A stretch of DNA of 47,399 nt from MGOM01 sp035455265 (GTDB lineage: Bacteria; Chloroflexota; Anaerolineae; Anaerolineales; E44-bin32), in contig DATIFK010000119.1 of NCBI GenBank assembly GCA_035455265.1, positions 1-47,399 on the forward strand, in the 5' to 3' direction. The position numbers and the translations under genes are program-made. A model generated the notes under the pieces. It saw only the letters and a list, made by a program, of their open reading frames with translations, ran no database searches and was not told where the DNA came from. Shown one piece after another: positions 8,060 through 15,901 of the stretch (positions are counted from its first letter, which is position 1; each line of letters begins with the position of its first letter).

Positions 8060-9256
8060 ATGCGCATCGGGATGATGGCTGACCTCTACAAACCGCATGT
8101 CAGCGGGGTGACTCACTACGTCAGCCTGAACAAACGCGTCCTGGAGCAAGCCGGCCACGACGTCTTCGTCTTCACTTTCGGGCGCGAGGATATCGTCGAC
8201 GACGAAGCCCATGTCCTTCGGTCACCGGGAGTTCCGCTGGCGGCGACCGGATACACTCTGGGCTTCCGCTACACGCGCGTCGCCCGCCGTCTGCTTCAGA
8301 CGATGGACGTGTTGCACGTCCACCACCCCTTCCTGAGCGGTCGCCTGGCCCTGGCCTACGGGCGGCCGCTGGGCATCCCGATCGTCTTCACCCATCACAC
8401 GCGCTATGACCTGTATGCACAGGTCTACCTTCCGATCCTGCCCGACCAATTGGGCCAGGCCTTCCTGCAGGCCTACATGCCGGCCTTCTGCCGCGATGTC
8501 GATCTGGTCATCGCACCCTCCCAGGGCCTGGCGACGGTCCTGCGCGAGATGGGCGTCGATTCGCCCGTCGATGTGGTCCCCAACGGCGTCGATCTGACGC
8601 CCTTCCGATCGCCGGAACCGATCGACCGCGCCTCGCTGGGCATCGCCCCCGATGACATTGTCTTGATCTTCGTTGGCCGCCTCGGCGGCGAGAAGAACCT
8701 GTACTTCCTTCTTCGAGCCGCCGCCGGCGTTCAGATCGCAGATCCACGTGTGTGGTTGGTGCTGGTCGGCGACGGACCCGATCGGGACAACCTGGAGGAC
8801 CGCGCTCGACACAGCGGGGTGGGGGACCGCGTGGTGTTCACGGGCCTTGTCCCCTACACCGACGTGCCTCGCTACCTGGCGATGGCGGACATTTTCGTGA
8901 CCGCCTCACGCACCGAAGTCCACCCGCTGTCGGTCATCGAGGCCCTGGCCGCCGGCCTGCCGGTGGTGGGGATCGACTCTCCCGGCGTCAGCGACACCAT
9001 CGTCGACGGGGAGAATGGCCTGGTCGCCCAGGACGACCTGGCGGCCTTCACCGCCAAGCTGAGCCACATCGTGATCGACGGCGAGATGCGTCGCCGGATG
9101 GCGGCCCAGGCGCGTCGCTCGGCCGAAGGCTACGACATCGAGCGCACCTCCGTGCAGGTCGAGGCCCGCTATCGCGACCTGGTGGAGCGGCGCAGCCACC
9201 CGAAGGAGACCCCGCTGCAGCGAGCCTGGGCGCGCCTGCTGGACCGCGTGACGTGA
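8060..9256 (+). CDS. Family 4 (GT-B) glycosyltransferase
   Basis: A 398-residue retaining GT-B glycosyltransferase. The N-terminal acceptor half opens MRIGMMADLYKPHVSGVTHY with the glycine-containing loop common to this family, followed by the HVHHPFLSGRLAL segment and TRYDLYAQVYLPI. The C-terminal donor half has VVPNGVDLTPF, IFVGRLGGEKNLYFLLRA, LVLVGDGPDRDNLE and the EX7E motif in TEVHPLSVIEALAAGLPVVG. The ATG at 8060 is preceded by GAGGCGGGG and the promoter at 8015-8043. Relatives make mannosyl or glucosyl lipids or add sugars to cell-envelope polymers, and donor and acceptor cannot be read here. It overlaps yraN by four bases, so the two are translationally coupled. Confidence 0.9.
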   Translation: MRIGMMADLYKPHVSGVTHYVSLNKRVLEQAGHDVFVFTFGREDIVDDEAHVLRSPGVPLAATGYTLGFRYTRVARRLLQTMDVLHVHHPFLSGRLALAYGRPLGIPIVFTHHTRYDLYAQVYLPILPDQLGQAFLQAYMPAFCRDVDLVIAPSQGLATVLREMGVDSPVDVVPNGVDLTPFRSPEPIDRASLGIAPDDIVLIFVGRLGGEKNLYFLLRAAAGVQIADPRVWLVLVGDGPDRDNLEDRARHSGVGDRVVFTGLVPYTDVPRYLAMADIFVTASRTEVHPLSVIEALAAGLPVVGIDSPGVSDTIVDGENGLVAQDDLAAFTAKLSHIVIDGEMRRRMAAQARRSAEGYDIERTSVQVEARYRDLVERRSHPKETPLQRAWARLLDRVT

Positions 9257-9633
9257 GCAGCGCCGACGTCGGCCGTTGGGGGGAACGCCGGGCGCGCCGC
9301 TTCCTCGAAGGTGCAGGGCTCCACATCCTCGAGGCCAATTGGAGAGACGCCGAGGGCGAGATCGACCTGGTCGCGGTCGACGGGGAGACGGTCGTCTTCG
9401 TCGAGGTCAAGACGCGGCGTAGCCGCCTGTTCGGCGCGCCCGTCGACAGCCTGACGCGTGACAAGCGCCGCCGTCTGCGCCGCGCCGCCCTGGCCTACCT
9501 GACCGCCCACGACCGGCTCGATTCGTCTTGGCGCATCGACGTGGTCAGCATCGAAGGCGACCCGCGCCGCGACACAAGCCGCATCGAGCATCTCCCCGAC
9601 GTCGTCGACGCCGACGACGAGTCGCTGCGATGA
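9253..9633 (+). CDS. yraN: YraN/UPF0102 family nuclease-like protein
   Basis: A 126-residue protein starting at a GTG (9253) that overlaps the upstream stop as GTGA. It has the UPF0102 signature: DVGRWGERRARRFLEGAGLH, then LEANWRDAEGEIDLVAVDG and VVFVEVKTRR. The E-x-D and E-V-K residues match the restriction-endonuclease-like core (D...ExK) of Holliday-junction resolvase-type folds. Family members are cytoplasmic and mostly uncharacterised; nuclease activity is suggested by fold. A Ser/Asp-rich tail ends in DADDESLR. It overlaps miaA by four bases (ATGA). Confidence 0.9.
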   Translation: MSSADVGRWGERRARRFLEGAGLHILEANWRDAEGEIDLVAVDGETVVFVEVKTRRSRLFGAPVDSLTRDKRRRLRRAALAYLTAHDRLDSSWRIDVVSIEGDPRRDTSRIEHLPDVVDADDESLR

Positions 9634-10553
9634 TGGCCAAGGTCGTCGCCCTCCTCGGGCCGACCGGCGTCGGCAAGACGGAGCTGGCCATTCACCTCGG
9701 GCGGACCTTGGGCGGGGAAATCGTGTCCGTCGACTCGCGCCTGCTGTATCGAGGCATGGACATCGGGACCGCGAAGCCGACAGCAACCCAGCGGGCAGCC
9801 GTCCCGCATCACCTGATCGATGTCGCCGATCCCGACGAGGTCTGGAGCCTCGGGCGCTTTCGCCAGGCCGTGCTGGAGATCGTGGATGGAATCTCGCGCA
9901 GCGGCAGCCTGCCGATCCTGGCCGGGGGCACGGGGCAGTACATGACGGCCGTGCTGGACGGTTGGGCGCCTCCGCCAAAGCCCGCCGATGATGAGATTCG
10001 CCGTCGCTGGGAGGGCTTCGCCGCCGAGAACGGGGCCGCCGCGCTGCACCGGCGTCTGGCGGAGGTCGACCCGGAGGCGGCGGGCCGGATCGACTATCGC
10101 AACGTGCGTCGCGTCGTCCGGGCCCTGGAGGTCGTCGAGTGGAGCGGGGGCCCGCGCCGCGACCAACCGATCCAAGTCCCAGCGCCGTTCGAGGCGGTAC
10201 GCGTCGGCCTGCGGTTGCCCCGCAGCGAGCTGTACGCGCGGCTCGACGCGCGGCTGGACCGCATGCTGGCCGACGGCTTTGTCGACGAGGTCAGGCGTCT
10301 GCTGGCCCGCGGATATGGACGCGACCTGCCGTCGATGTCCGCCATCGGCTACCGACAGCTGGCGGCCTACCTTGAAGACGAAATGGCCTTCGAACAGGCC
10401 GTCGCCCGGATCCGCCAGGCCACGCGCCGCTTCGTGCGGCACCAATCCAACTGGTTTCGATCCGACGATCCGCGCATCCGCTGGTTCGAGCCGAGGCCCG
10501 GCTATGAAGCCGAGGTCGTGGCCTACGTCACCTCGGCGCTGGGGGCGTCCTAG
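9630..10553 (+). CDS. miaA: tRNA dimethylallyltransferase MiaA
   Basis: A 307-residue enzyme that adds a dimethylallyl group to N6 of A37 in tRNAs reading codons that start with U. The P-loop GPTGVGKT is at residues 10-17. It is followed by the MiaA landmarks SVDSRLLYRGMDIGTAKP, VPHHLIDVADPDE, LPILAGGTGQYMTAVLDGW and RRVVRALEV, and by the C-terminal MSAIGYRQLAAYLE, ARIRQATRRFVRHQSNWF and RWFE. The ATG at 9630 sits in an ATGATG pair overlapping the yraN stop, so either may be used. The stop shares a CTAG with the convergent phosphate permease gene. Confidence 0.97.
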   Translation: MMAKVVALLGPTGVGKTELAIHLGRTLGGEIVSVDSRLLYRGMDIGTAKPTATQRAAVPHHLIDVADPDEVWSLGRFRQAVLEIVDGISRSGSLPILAGGTGQYMTAVLDGWAPPPKPADDEIRRRWEGFAAENGAAALHRRLAEVDPEAAGRIDYRNVRRVVRALEVVEWSGGPRRDQPIQVPAPFEAVRVGLRLPRSELYARLDARLDRMLADGFVDEVRRLLARGYGRDLPSMSAIGYRQLAAYLEDEMAFEQAVARIRQATRRFVRHQSNWFRSDDPRIRWFEPRPGYEAEVVAYVTSALGAS

Positions 10554-11533
10554 CCCGCCCTGGTCACTGCCGACAGAAGAAGGTAGGCCAGGGCGGACAG
10601 CAGGGCGGTCACAGGGATCGTCAGCAGCCAGGCTGTCATCATCTCCTGCAGTACGAGCCAGCGCACCTTGTTGACGCGCTCGGCCGCGCCGACACCCATG
10701 ATCGCCGAGCTCATCACCTGCGTCGTGCTGACGGGCCCGCCGACGAGGGCCGCGCCGAGGATCACGCCCGCGCCGGCCACCTGAGAGCTGAACGCGTGCA
10801 CCGGCCGGACGCGCATGATCCTGGCCCCCAGGGTTCGGATGAGGCGCCAGCCGCCCAGTGACGTGCCGAGGGCGATCGCCCCGGCACTCACGGCGATGAC
10901 CCAGATAGGGACGTGGAAGCTGTCCAGGTAGCCTGCGGCCACCAGGCCCATCGAGATCACTCCCATCGTCTTCTGGGCGTCGTTCGTGCCGTGGCTCAAC
11001 GCCAGGCCGATCACCGTGGCCACCTGCGCCCGACGAAAGACGTTGTTGACTCGCGGAGCGGCGTCGCGAGCCGCCCACAACACGATCCGCATGACCAGGT
11101 AGCCTGCCAACATGCCGGCGACCGGGCTGATGAGCAGGGCCGCAAGGATCTTGGCCAGGCCGGTCAGTTGGATGTACCCCGTCCCTCCCGCCAAGATAGC
11201 CGCGCCCAGCAGCCCTCCGATGAGGGCGTGGGACGAAGAGGAAGGGATGCCGATGTACCAGGTGATGAGGTTCCACACCACGGCGGCAGCCAAAGCGGCC
11301 GTGATCGCCTGGATCGGGATCACGGACAGGTCGAGCAGACCTTCGCCGATGGTTGTAGCCACAGCCACACCGAAGATGAACGGACCGGCAAACTCCGCCA
11401 GGGCCGCCAGGACGAGCGCAACCCGCGGCCGCATCGACCCGGACGAAATGGCCGTCGCCACCAGGTTGGAGCTGTCATGGAAACCGTTGAGGAAGTCGAA
11501 AACGAGCGCCAGGGCGAGGAGAAAGGGGAACAC
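10550..11533 (-). CDS. pit: Inorganic phosphate transporter, PiT family
   Basis: A 327-residue polytopic membrane protein with both PiT signatures: FDFLNGFHDSSNLVATAISS near the N-terminus and LSHGTNDAQKTMGVI in the second half. GIPSSSSHALIGGLLGA and GGPVSTTQVMSSAIMGVG are the other family-conserved segments. It should be a low-affinity, cation-coupled phosphate (metal-phosphate) symporter. The start is a GTG at 11533. A TTGACA/TATCCT promoter lies just upstream and overlaps the stop codon of the preceding permease gene, so it can be expressed independently. No PhoU-like partner is adjacent. Confidence 0.93.
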   Translation of the reverse strand: MFPFLLALALVFDFLNGFHDSSNLVATAISSGSMRPRVALVLAALAEFAGPFIFGVAVATTIGEGLLDLSVIPIQAITAALAAAVVWNLITWYIGIPSSSSHALIGGLLGAAILAGGTGYIQLTGLAKILAALLISPVAGMLAGYLVMRIVLWAARDAAPRVNNVFRRAQVATVIGLALSHGTNDAQKTMGVISMGLVAAGYLDSFHVPIWVIAVSAGAIALGTSLGGWRLIRTLGARIMRVRPVHAFSSQVAGAGVILGAALVGGPVSTTQVMSSAIMGVGAAERVNKVRWLVLQEMMTAWLLTIPVTALLSALAYLLLSAVTRAG

Positions 11534-11553
11534 GATGGCACCGACGAGCGCTC

Positions 11554-11583
11554 AGGATACCAGAACGGCGGAGGCGGTGTCAA
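11554..11583 (-). promoter_or_regulatory. Promoter for the phosphate permease gene
   Basis: Minus strand: perfect -35 TTGACA (11583-11578), an 18-base spacer and -10 TATCCT (11559-11554). The predicted start near 11547 leaves about 14 leader bases before the GTG at 11533. The -35 overlaps the stop codon of the upstream permease gene. Confidence 0.65.
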
Positions 11584-12386
11584 TCGGACGGGCGCGGTCG
11601 AGGGCGGGCCAGCGCGCCAGCCAGCGCGTGCACGGATAGGATCGTCATCGCGATCGCCGCTCCCGGGAGGAACACCAGATGGGGGGCGTCGAGCAGGTGG
11701 AGCCGGCCGGCGTTCATCATGCTTCCCCATTCCGGATGGGTCGGGTCGCCGGCCAGGCCCAGGAACGTCAGGGTCGTCGTGCCGAGGAACGACCAGGCAT
11801 AGTAGGTGGCGGCGAGCGGCAGGAGTTGCGGGCGGGCATTCGGGAGCAGGTGAGCCAGCGCCACTCGCACGCGTCCGGCGCCCAACGCCGCCGCCGCCGC
11901 AATGTACGTGGCCGTCTGCCCCTGCAAGAACGCCTGACGCGCCAGGCGCGCGAAACCGGGCGCGCCGCCCAGCCCAACCGCCAGGACAATCGTCGGCAGG
12001 CTGGGTCCCAGCCCGGCGACGAGCAGCAGCGCGAGCAGGAGTCCCGGAATGGCGAGCGCGGAGTTGACCACCAGCAGGACGGTGGAGTCGACCCATCGCC
12101 CTCCCACAACCGCGACCAACCCGGCCAGGCCTCCCAGCACGACGGTGAGGGCCGCAGCCAATGCCGAGGCGCCAAGGCTGGCCCGGCCACCGTAGAGGAG
12201 GCGGGACCACAAGTCGCGGCCCAACTCGTCGGTCCCAAGAGGAATCCCGGAAGACGCAGACGCCAGCGGATGGCCGACCGGTTGCACGACGCCATGAGAG
12301 GTCAGAAGCGGGGCCGCAGCCGCGGCCGCGACGACCACGAGGACCCAGGCCAACGCGACGGCGACGGAGAAGCGCCGTTTCGTCAC
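11580..12386 (-). CDS. Peptide/nickel-type ABC transporter permease (DppC/OppC family)
   Basis: A 268-residue permease with about six membrane spans. The DppC-type opening is VVQPVGHPLASASSGIPLGT followed by DELGRDLWSRLLYGGRASLG. The cytoplasmic loop reads ARQAFLQGQTATYIAAAAAL GAGRVRVALAHLLPNARPQLLPLA, which is the ATPase-contact motif. It is followed by FLGLAGDPTHPEWGSMMNAG. It overlaps the DppB-like gene by four bases (ATGA). Together they would form the membrane pore for solute delivered by the lipoprotein encoded at 13306-14883. No ATPase gene follows; a phosphate permease does. Confidence 0.9.
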   Translation of the reverse strand: MTKRRFSVAVALAWVLVVVAAAAAAPLLTSHGVVQPVGHPLASASSGIPLGTDELGRDLWSRLLYGGRASLGASALAAALTVVLGGLAGLVAVVGGRWVDSTVLLVVNSALAIPGLLLALLLVAGLGPSLPTIVLAVGLGGAPGFARLARQAFLQGQTATYIAAAAALGAGRVRVALAHLLPNARPQLLPLAATYYAWSFLGTTTLTFLGLAGDPTHPEWGSMMNAGRLHLLDAPHLVFLPGAAIAMTILSVHALAGALARPRPRPSD

Positions 12387-13345
12387 GAGGGCTCTCGCAG
12401 CCGAGGATCCAACGCCATCGCAGCCATATCGGCCGTCGCCTGGGTGATCGAGTAGACCGCCGCGGCCAGGACGACCAGACCTTGAACGACGGGAAAGTCC
12501 CCCTCGAGGATCGAGGTCACCAACAATCGCCCGAGGCCAGGACGCGAAAAGACGGTCTCTGTCACGACCGTGCCGGAAAGGAGAAAGGCGGCCTGGAGCG
12601 CGGCCAGCGCTACCGCCAGAGGCAACACCGGCCGAAGCGCATGCCAGAGCAAGCGCGCCCCCTCACCGACCCCGCGGGCACGCGCCGCGACCAGATAGGG
12701 GGCCCCGCTCGCTTCCAACAATCCGGCTTGAATGGCGCGCGCCAGGGCCCCTGAGGCGGCGATGCCCAGCGTCAGGGCGGGGAGCAGGACTCCTCCCGAC
12801 CTCAGCCACCCCAGCAGGGGCGGGGCCGCACGCGCCAACGCGGCCGCGATGATGATGGCCAGCAGTCCCAGGACGGCGACGGGGACACCCGTGGCCAGCG
12901 CCGAGAGAGCATCGGCCGATCGGCCCGACCATCGCTTCGGAAACCAGCCCGCCACCACACCGAGCGTAAGACCCAGGACCACACTCACCAGGAAGGCGAC
13001 CAGAGCCAGTTCGAACGTTGGCAGTAACTGCTCTCCGATGGTGACCACGACAGACCTGCCGGTGTACAGCGAGCGACCCAGGTCGCCGCGGACGAGGCCG
13101 GCCAGGTAGCGCACGTACTGCGCAGGCAGGGGGAGGTCCAGCCCAAGTTCACTGCGCAATGCGGCAATCTGCTGCGGCGAAGCCAGGCCTTGGGCCAACA
13201 GGCTTTGGGTGGGATCCCCTCCGCCGATCCTCAACGCCACAAAGGCCAGAGTGAGGGCGGCCCAAAGCGTGCCGATCCCCGACAGCAGCCTCCGCAGCAG
13301 GGGAATCAGGAGCCGATTTCGAGGTCGATCAGCAGGGGAAACCAT
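12383..13345 (-). CDS. Peptide/nickel-type ABC transporter permease (DppB/OppB family)
   Basis: A 320-residue permease. The N-terminal segment LWAALTLAFVALRIGGGDPT is followed by the DppB-typical LRSELGLDLPLPAQYVRYLA and GLVRGDLGRSLYTGRSVVVT. The loop AGLLEASGAPYLVAARARGV and LLWHALRPVLPLAVAL carry the ATPase-contact region. The C-terminus has VVTETVFSRPGLGRLLV. The ATG at 13345 overlaps the substrate-binding gene by 40 bases; a nearer non-ATG start is possible. It is the partner of the DppC-like permease downstream. Confidence 0.9.
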   Translation of the reverse strand: MVSPADRPRNRLLIPLLRRLLSGIGTLWAALTLAFVALRIGGGDPTQSLLAQGLASPQQIAALRSELGLDLPLPAQYVRYLAGLVRGDLGRSLYTGRSVVVTIGEQLLPTFELALVAFLVSVVLGLTLGVVAGWFPKRWSGRSADALSALATGVPVAVLGLLAIIIAAALARAAPPLLGWLRSGGVLLPALTLGIAASGALARAIQAGLLEASGAPYLVAARARGVGEGARLLWHALRPVLPLAVALAALQAAFLLSGTVVTETVFSRPGLGRLLVTSILEGDFPVVQGLVVLAAAVYSITQATADMAAMALDPRLREPS

Positions 13346-14883
13346 CCGGTGTAGGAAAATCGCAGCTCGTGGATGCGGGGGCTCGAGGCCACCAGGTTGA
13401 CGTAGTCGCGGATCGGAAGCACGAGGACCTGGTTCAATACGATCTGGGTGGCTTGGCCGTACAGAGCTTGCCGTTCGCCCGGCGAGATTGCGCTGGAACC
13501 TCCCCGGCGCAGCAGGTCGTCCAGCAGCAGATCGCGGTAGCCGGTCCAGTTGTAGACCCCGTCACTCGCAAACATGGGTCGAAGCAGATCGGGATCGGTG
13601 CCAAAGAAGTTGATCCCGATGGCGTTGTAGTCGCCCTTCTCCTGCGCTTCCTTCAGTTGACCAAAGCTCGGGGCGATCTGGAGCTCTACCTGTGCGCCGA
13701 GAGCCTCCCAGGCGGCTTCCAGAAGCTGCCCGACCTCCGGGTTGTTGCCCCACGATGGAGCCACGATGGTCAGCTCCAGGGTCTGCCCGTCCCGGTGGCG
13801 AACTCCGTCGGTCCCCATCAGCCAGCCGCTGTCCGTCAGCAGACGCTCGGCCTCGGCTTGATCGTGCTCGGGCAGCGATGATGAGGCCAGACCCAGGCCC
13901 GACAACAAGCCTTGCGCGACGGGGGACGTGTCCCCGAAGACGGCTTGGACGATGGCCGGGCGGTCGAGGGCTAGAAGGAGCGCGCGGCGAGCGTCCAGCT
14001 CGTCGGTCGGAGGGCGTTTCGTGTTGAGAAGGAACTGCAGCGGCTGACCGGGGATCGTCACCGGCGTCACGCCGATGCCTTCCCCGGCAAGCCGCTGCGC
14101 GTCGTGCGGCGGGATCTCGCCCAAGATGTCGACATCCCCGTTCTCGACGGCCAGCGCCCGCGTGGCCGGCTCGGTGTAGAACCGGAACGTGACCGTTTCC
14201 ACCTGCGCCGTGGCATGCTGGTAGATCGACGGCCCCCACGCGTAGTCGGGATTGCGTACGAGCGTCAGGTGATCGTTGGGCACGAATTCAACGAACCGGA
14301 AGGGCCCGGTGCCCACCTGGTGGAACTGGTAGTCGGAAGGCCCCCAGGTCGCCAGCGCCTTCGGCGACGCCATGCCCAGGTAGACCTGCGCCAGCGAGTC
14401 GAGCAGTGGTGGATACGGCGCCTTTAGATGGAAGACGACCGTGGTGGGATCTATCACTTCGACGCGCTCGAGCGGGCCGAGCATGAACACGGCCTTCTGC
14501 GAGTGGTTGTCGGGGTCGAGGATGTAGTCGATATTGGCGCGCACGGCTTCGGCGTCGAAGGGCTCGCCGTCGTGAAAGCGGACGTCGCTGCGCAAGTGAA
14601 ACGTGTAGCTCAACCCATCATCGGACATCGTCCACGAGGATGCCAGGGAAGGAAGGAAGTCGCCGGTGAGCGGATCCTGGACGACCAGGGTGTCGTAGAC
14701 CGACGTCAGAGGGATGCCGAGCTCCGCCGAGGCGTTGAGGTGGGGATCGATTCCTGTCGGCGAGAGGGTCAAGCCGTAGACCACGGACGTCGGCGGCGGG
14801 GTGGGGGCGGCGCAAGCCGAGACGACGGCGGCGGCGACAGCGCAGGCCGCGCCGCGAAGGAGGCGCATCGTAGATCGGTTCAT
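13306..14883 (-). CDS. ABC transporter substrate-binding lipoprotein, family 5 (peptide/nickel type)
   Basis: A 525-residue extracellular receptor. The lipoprotein signal ends in VVSAC (Cys24), followed by a Pro/Thr-rich linker. The family-5 core is clear: GIDPHLNASAELGIPLTSVY, LVVQDPLTGDFLPSLASSWT, YTFHLRSDVRFHDGEPFDAE, AVRANIDYIL, GTGPFRFVEF and LVRNPDYAW. Family members bind peptides, nickel, opines, sugars or antibiotics, and the ligand is not readable. The position directly after a ROK sugar-kinase gene (ATGA overlap) hints at a sugar or amino-sugar-containing ligand such as a muropeptide, which is inference only. Confidence 0.9.
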   Translation of the reverse strand: MNRSTMRLLRGAACAVAAAVVSACAAPTPPPTSVVYGLTLSPTGIDPHLNASAELGIPLTSVYDTLVVQDPLTGDFLPSLASSWTMSDDGLSYTFHLRSDVRFHDGEPFDAEAVRANIDYILDPDNHSQKAVFMLGPLERVEVIDPTTVVFHLKAPYPPLLDSLAQVYLGMASPKALATWGPSDYQFHQVGTGPFRFVEFVPNDHLTLVRNPDYAWGPSIYQHATAQVETVTFRFYTEPATRALAVENGDVDILGEIPPHDAQRLAGEGIGVTPVTIPGQPLQFLLNTKRPPTDELDARRALLLALDRPAIVQAVFGDTSPVAQGLLSGLGLASSSLPEHDQAEAERLLTDSGWLMGTDGVRHRDGQTLELTIVAPSWGNNPEVGQLLEAAWEALGAQVELQIAPSFGQLKEAQEKGDYNAIGINFFGTDPDLLRPMFASDGVYNWTGYRDLLLDDLLRRGGSSAISPGERQALYGQATQIVLNQVLVLPIRDYVNLVASSPRIHELRFSYTGWFPLLIDLEIGS

Positions 14884-15824
14884 GGAAGGCTTGTCAACAC
14901 CATCGCGCCGACGAGGCCGGCGTCATCCCCGAGGGCGGCCGGGACGACCTCGAGGCCGTCGAGGTAGGCGGCATCCATCACTTCCGCGCGCAGGGCGCGG
15001 CGTACGTGTTCGAGGAACAGCTCCCCCGACCGCGCCACGCCGCCGCCGATGACCACGCGTTGGGGGTTGAAAGTATGCAGTAGACCGGCGACTGCCCGTC
15101 CCACTGCCCCGCCGACCTCCTGAAAGACCTGCAGGGCGACCGGATCGCCGGCGCGCGCCGCCGCGGCCACTCGTTCGGCATCGAGCGAGGCGGCGGGAAC
15201 GGCGCGCAAGCTCGACGATGGATGCTCCGCGGCCAGTTCGGAAGCGCGGCGAGCGATCGCCTTCCCCGAGGCGACGGCCTCCAGGTGGCCGCTGCGGCCG
15301 CATCCGCACAGCGGGCCATCGGCTACCACCGGCACGTGGCCCAATTCGGCTGCCAGCCCGCGCGCGCCCAGGAGCAACCGGCCGTCCGTGATGACGCCAC
15401 CGCCAATGCCGGTGCCGATCGTGAGGAAAACGAGATGGTCCACCCCGACCCCGGCGCCGAAGCGCCATTCGGCCAATGCCGCCAGGTTGGCGTCGTTGCC
15501 GACGCGCACCGGGAAGCCCAGCATCCGCTCGAGCTCTTGCCGCAGGGGGACGTCCTTCCATCCAGGCATGTTGGGCGAGCTCAGGACGACTCCCTGAGCC
15601 GGGTCGAGGGGTCCCGGGGAGACGACCCCCACACGAACACCGGCAGGGGCGGGCTTGGGCAATACCCCCAGGACGGCGTCTCGAATCGCCGCCAGGACTG
15701 CCTGTGGTCCTCGTTCGACCGCTGACGGGGAACGGTGGATGCGCTCGGCCGGGGGTGCGCCGTGAGGGTAGTAGGCGACGCGCAGGTTCGTCCCGCCCAG
15801 ATCTACGGCGACGACCGGCTGCAT
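14880..15824 (-). CDS. ROK family sugar kinase (glucokinase-like)
   Basis: A 314-residue ROK kinase. The N-terminal phosphate-binding loop is VAVDLGGTNLRVA. LVFLTIGTGIGGGVITDG, AAELGHVPV and the zinc-site motif PLCGCGRSGHLEAVASG follow; the third position of CxCGxxGC is His here, a variant seen in this family. NPQRVVIGGGVARSG is near the end. It phosphorylates a hexose or N-acetylhexosamine in the cytosol, and I cannot separate glucose from GlcNAc/ManNAc. The ATG at 15824 fits the conserved opening MQPVVAVDLGG better than one 13 codons upstream. It lies seven bases from a -10-like TATACT and has no ribosome site. It overlaps the following transporter gene by four bases. Confidence 0.9.
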   Translation of the reverse strand: MQPVVAVDLGGTNLRVAYYPHGAPPAERIHRSPSAVERGPQAVLAAIRDAVLGVLPKPAPAGVRVGVVSPGPLDPAQGVVLSSPNMPGWKDVPLRQELERMLGFPVRVGNDANLAALAEWRFGAGVGVDHLVFLTIGTGIGGGVITDGRLLLGARGLAAELGHVPVVADGPLCGCGRSGHLEAVASGKAIARRASELAAEHPSSSLRAVPAASLDAERVAAAARAGDPVALQVFQEVGGAVGRAVAGLLHTFNPQRVVIGGGVARSGELFLEHVRRALRAEVMDAAYLDGLEVVPAALGDDAGLVGAMVLTSLP

Positions 15825-15831
15825 GGGCGGC

Positions 15832-15837
15832 AGTATA
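15832..15837 (-). promoter_or_regulatory. -10 element abutting the ROK kinase start (possible leaderless transcript)
   Basis: TATACT on the minus strand ends seven bases before the ATG at 15824. This would place the transcription start at or next to the A of ATG. No -35 match and no Shine-Dalgarno are visible. Confidence 0.45.
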
Positions 15838-15887
15838 TCACGCAGACGCACGTGAGACCTCACCCGAGGGGGCGAGGCGAGTTGGAT

Positions 15888-15893
15888 TAGAAT
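15888..15893 (+). promoter_or_regulatory. -10 element abutting the mutS start (possible leaderless transcript)
   Basis: TAGAAT (5 of 6 consensus) ends eight bases before the mutS ATG at 15902, again without a -35 match. It is the mirror image of the ROK-side element across a 77-base divergent spacer. Confidence 0.45.
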
Positions 15894-15901
15894 GCCTCCC
15901 G

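Noticed and set aside
9495..11276. A 593-codon minus-strand frame over yraN, miaA and pit
   Set aside because: Low-complexity Arg/Gly/Pro-rich translation overlapping three well-supported genes.
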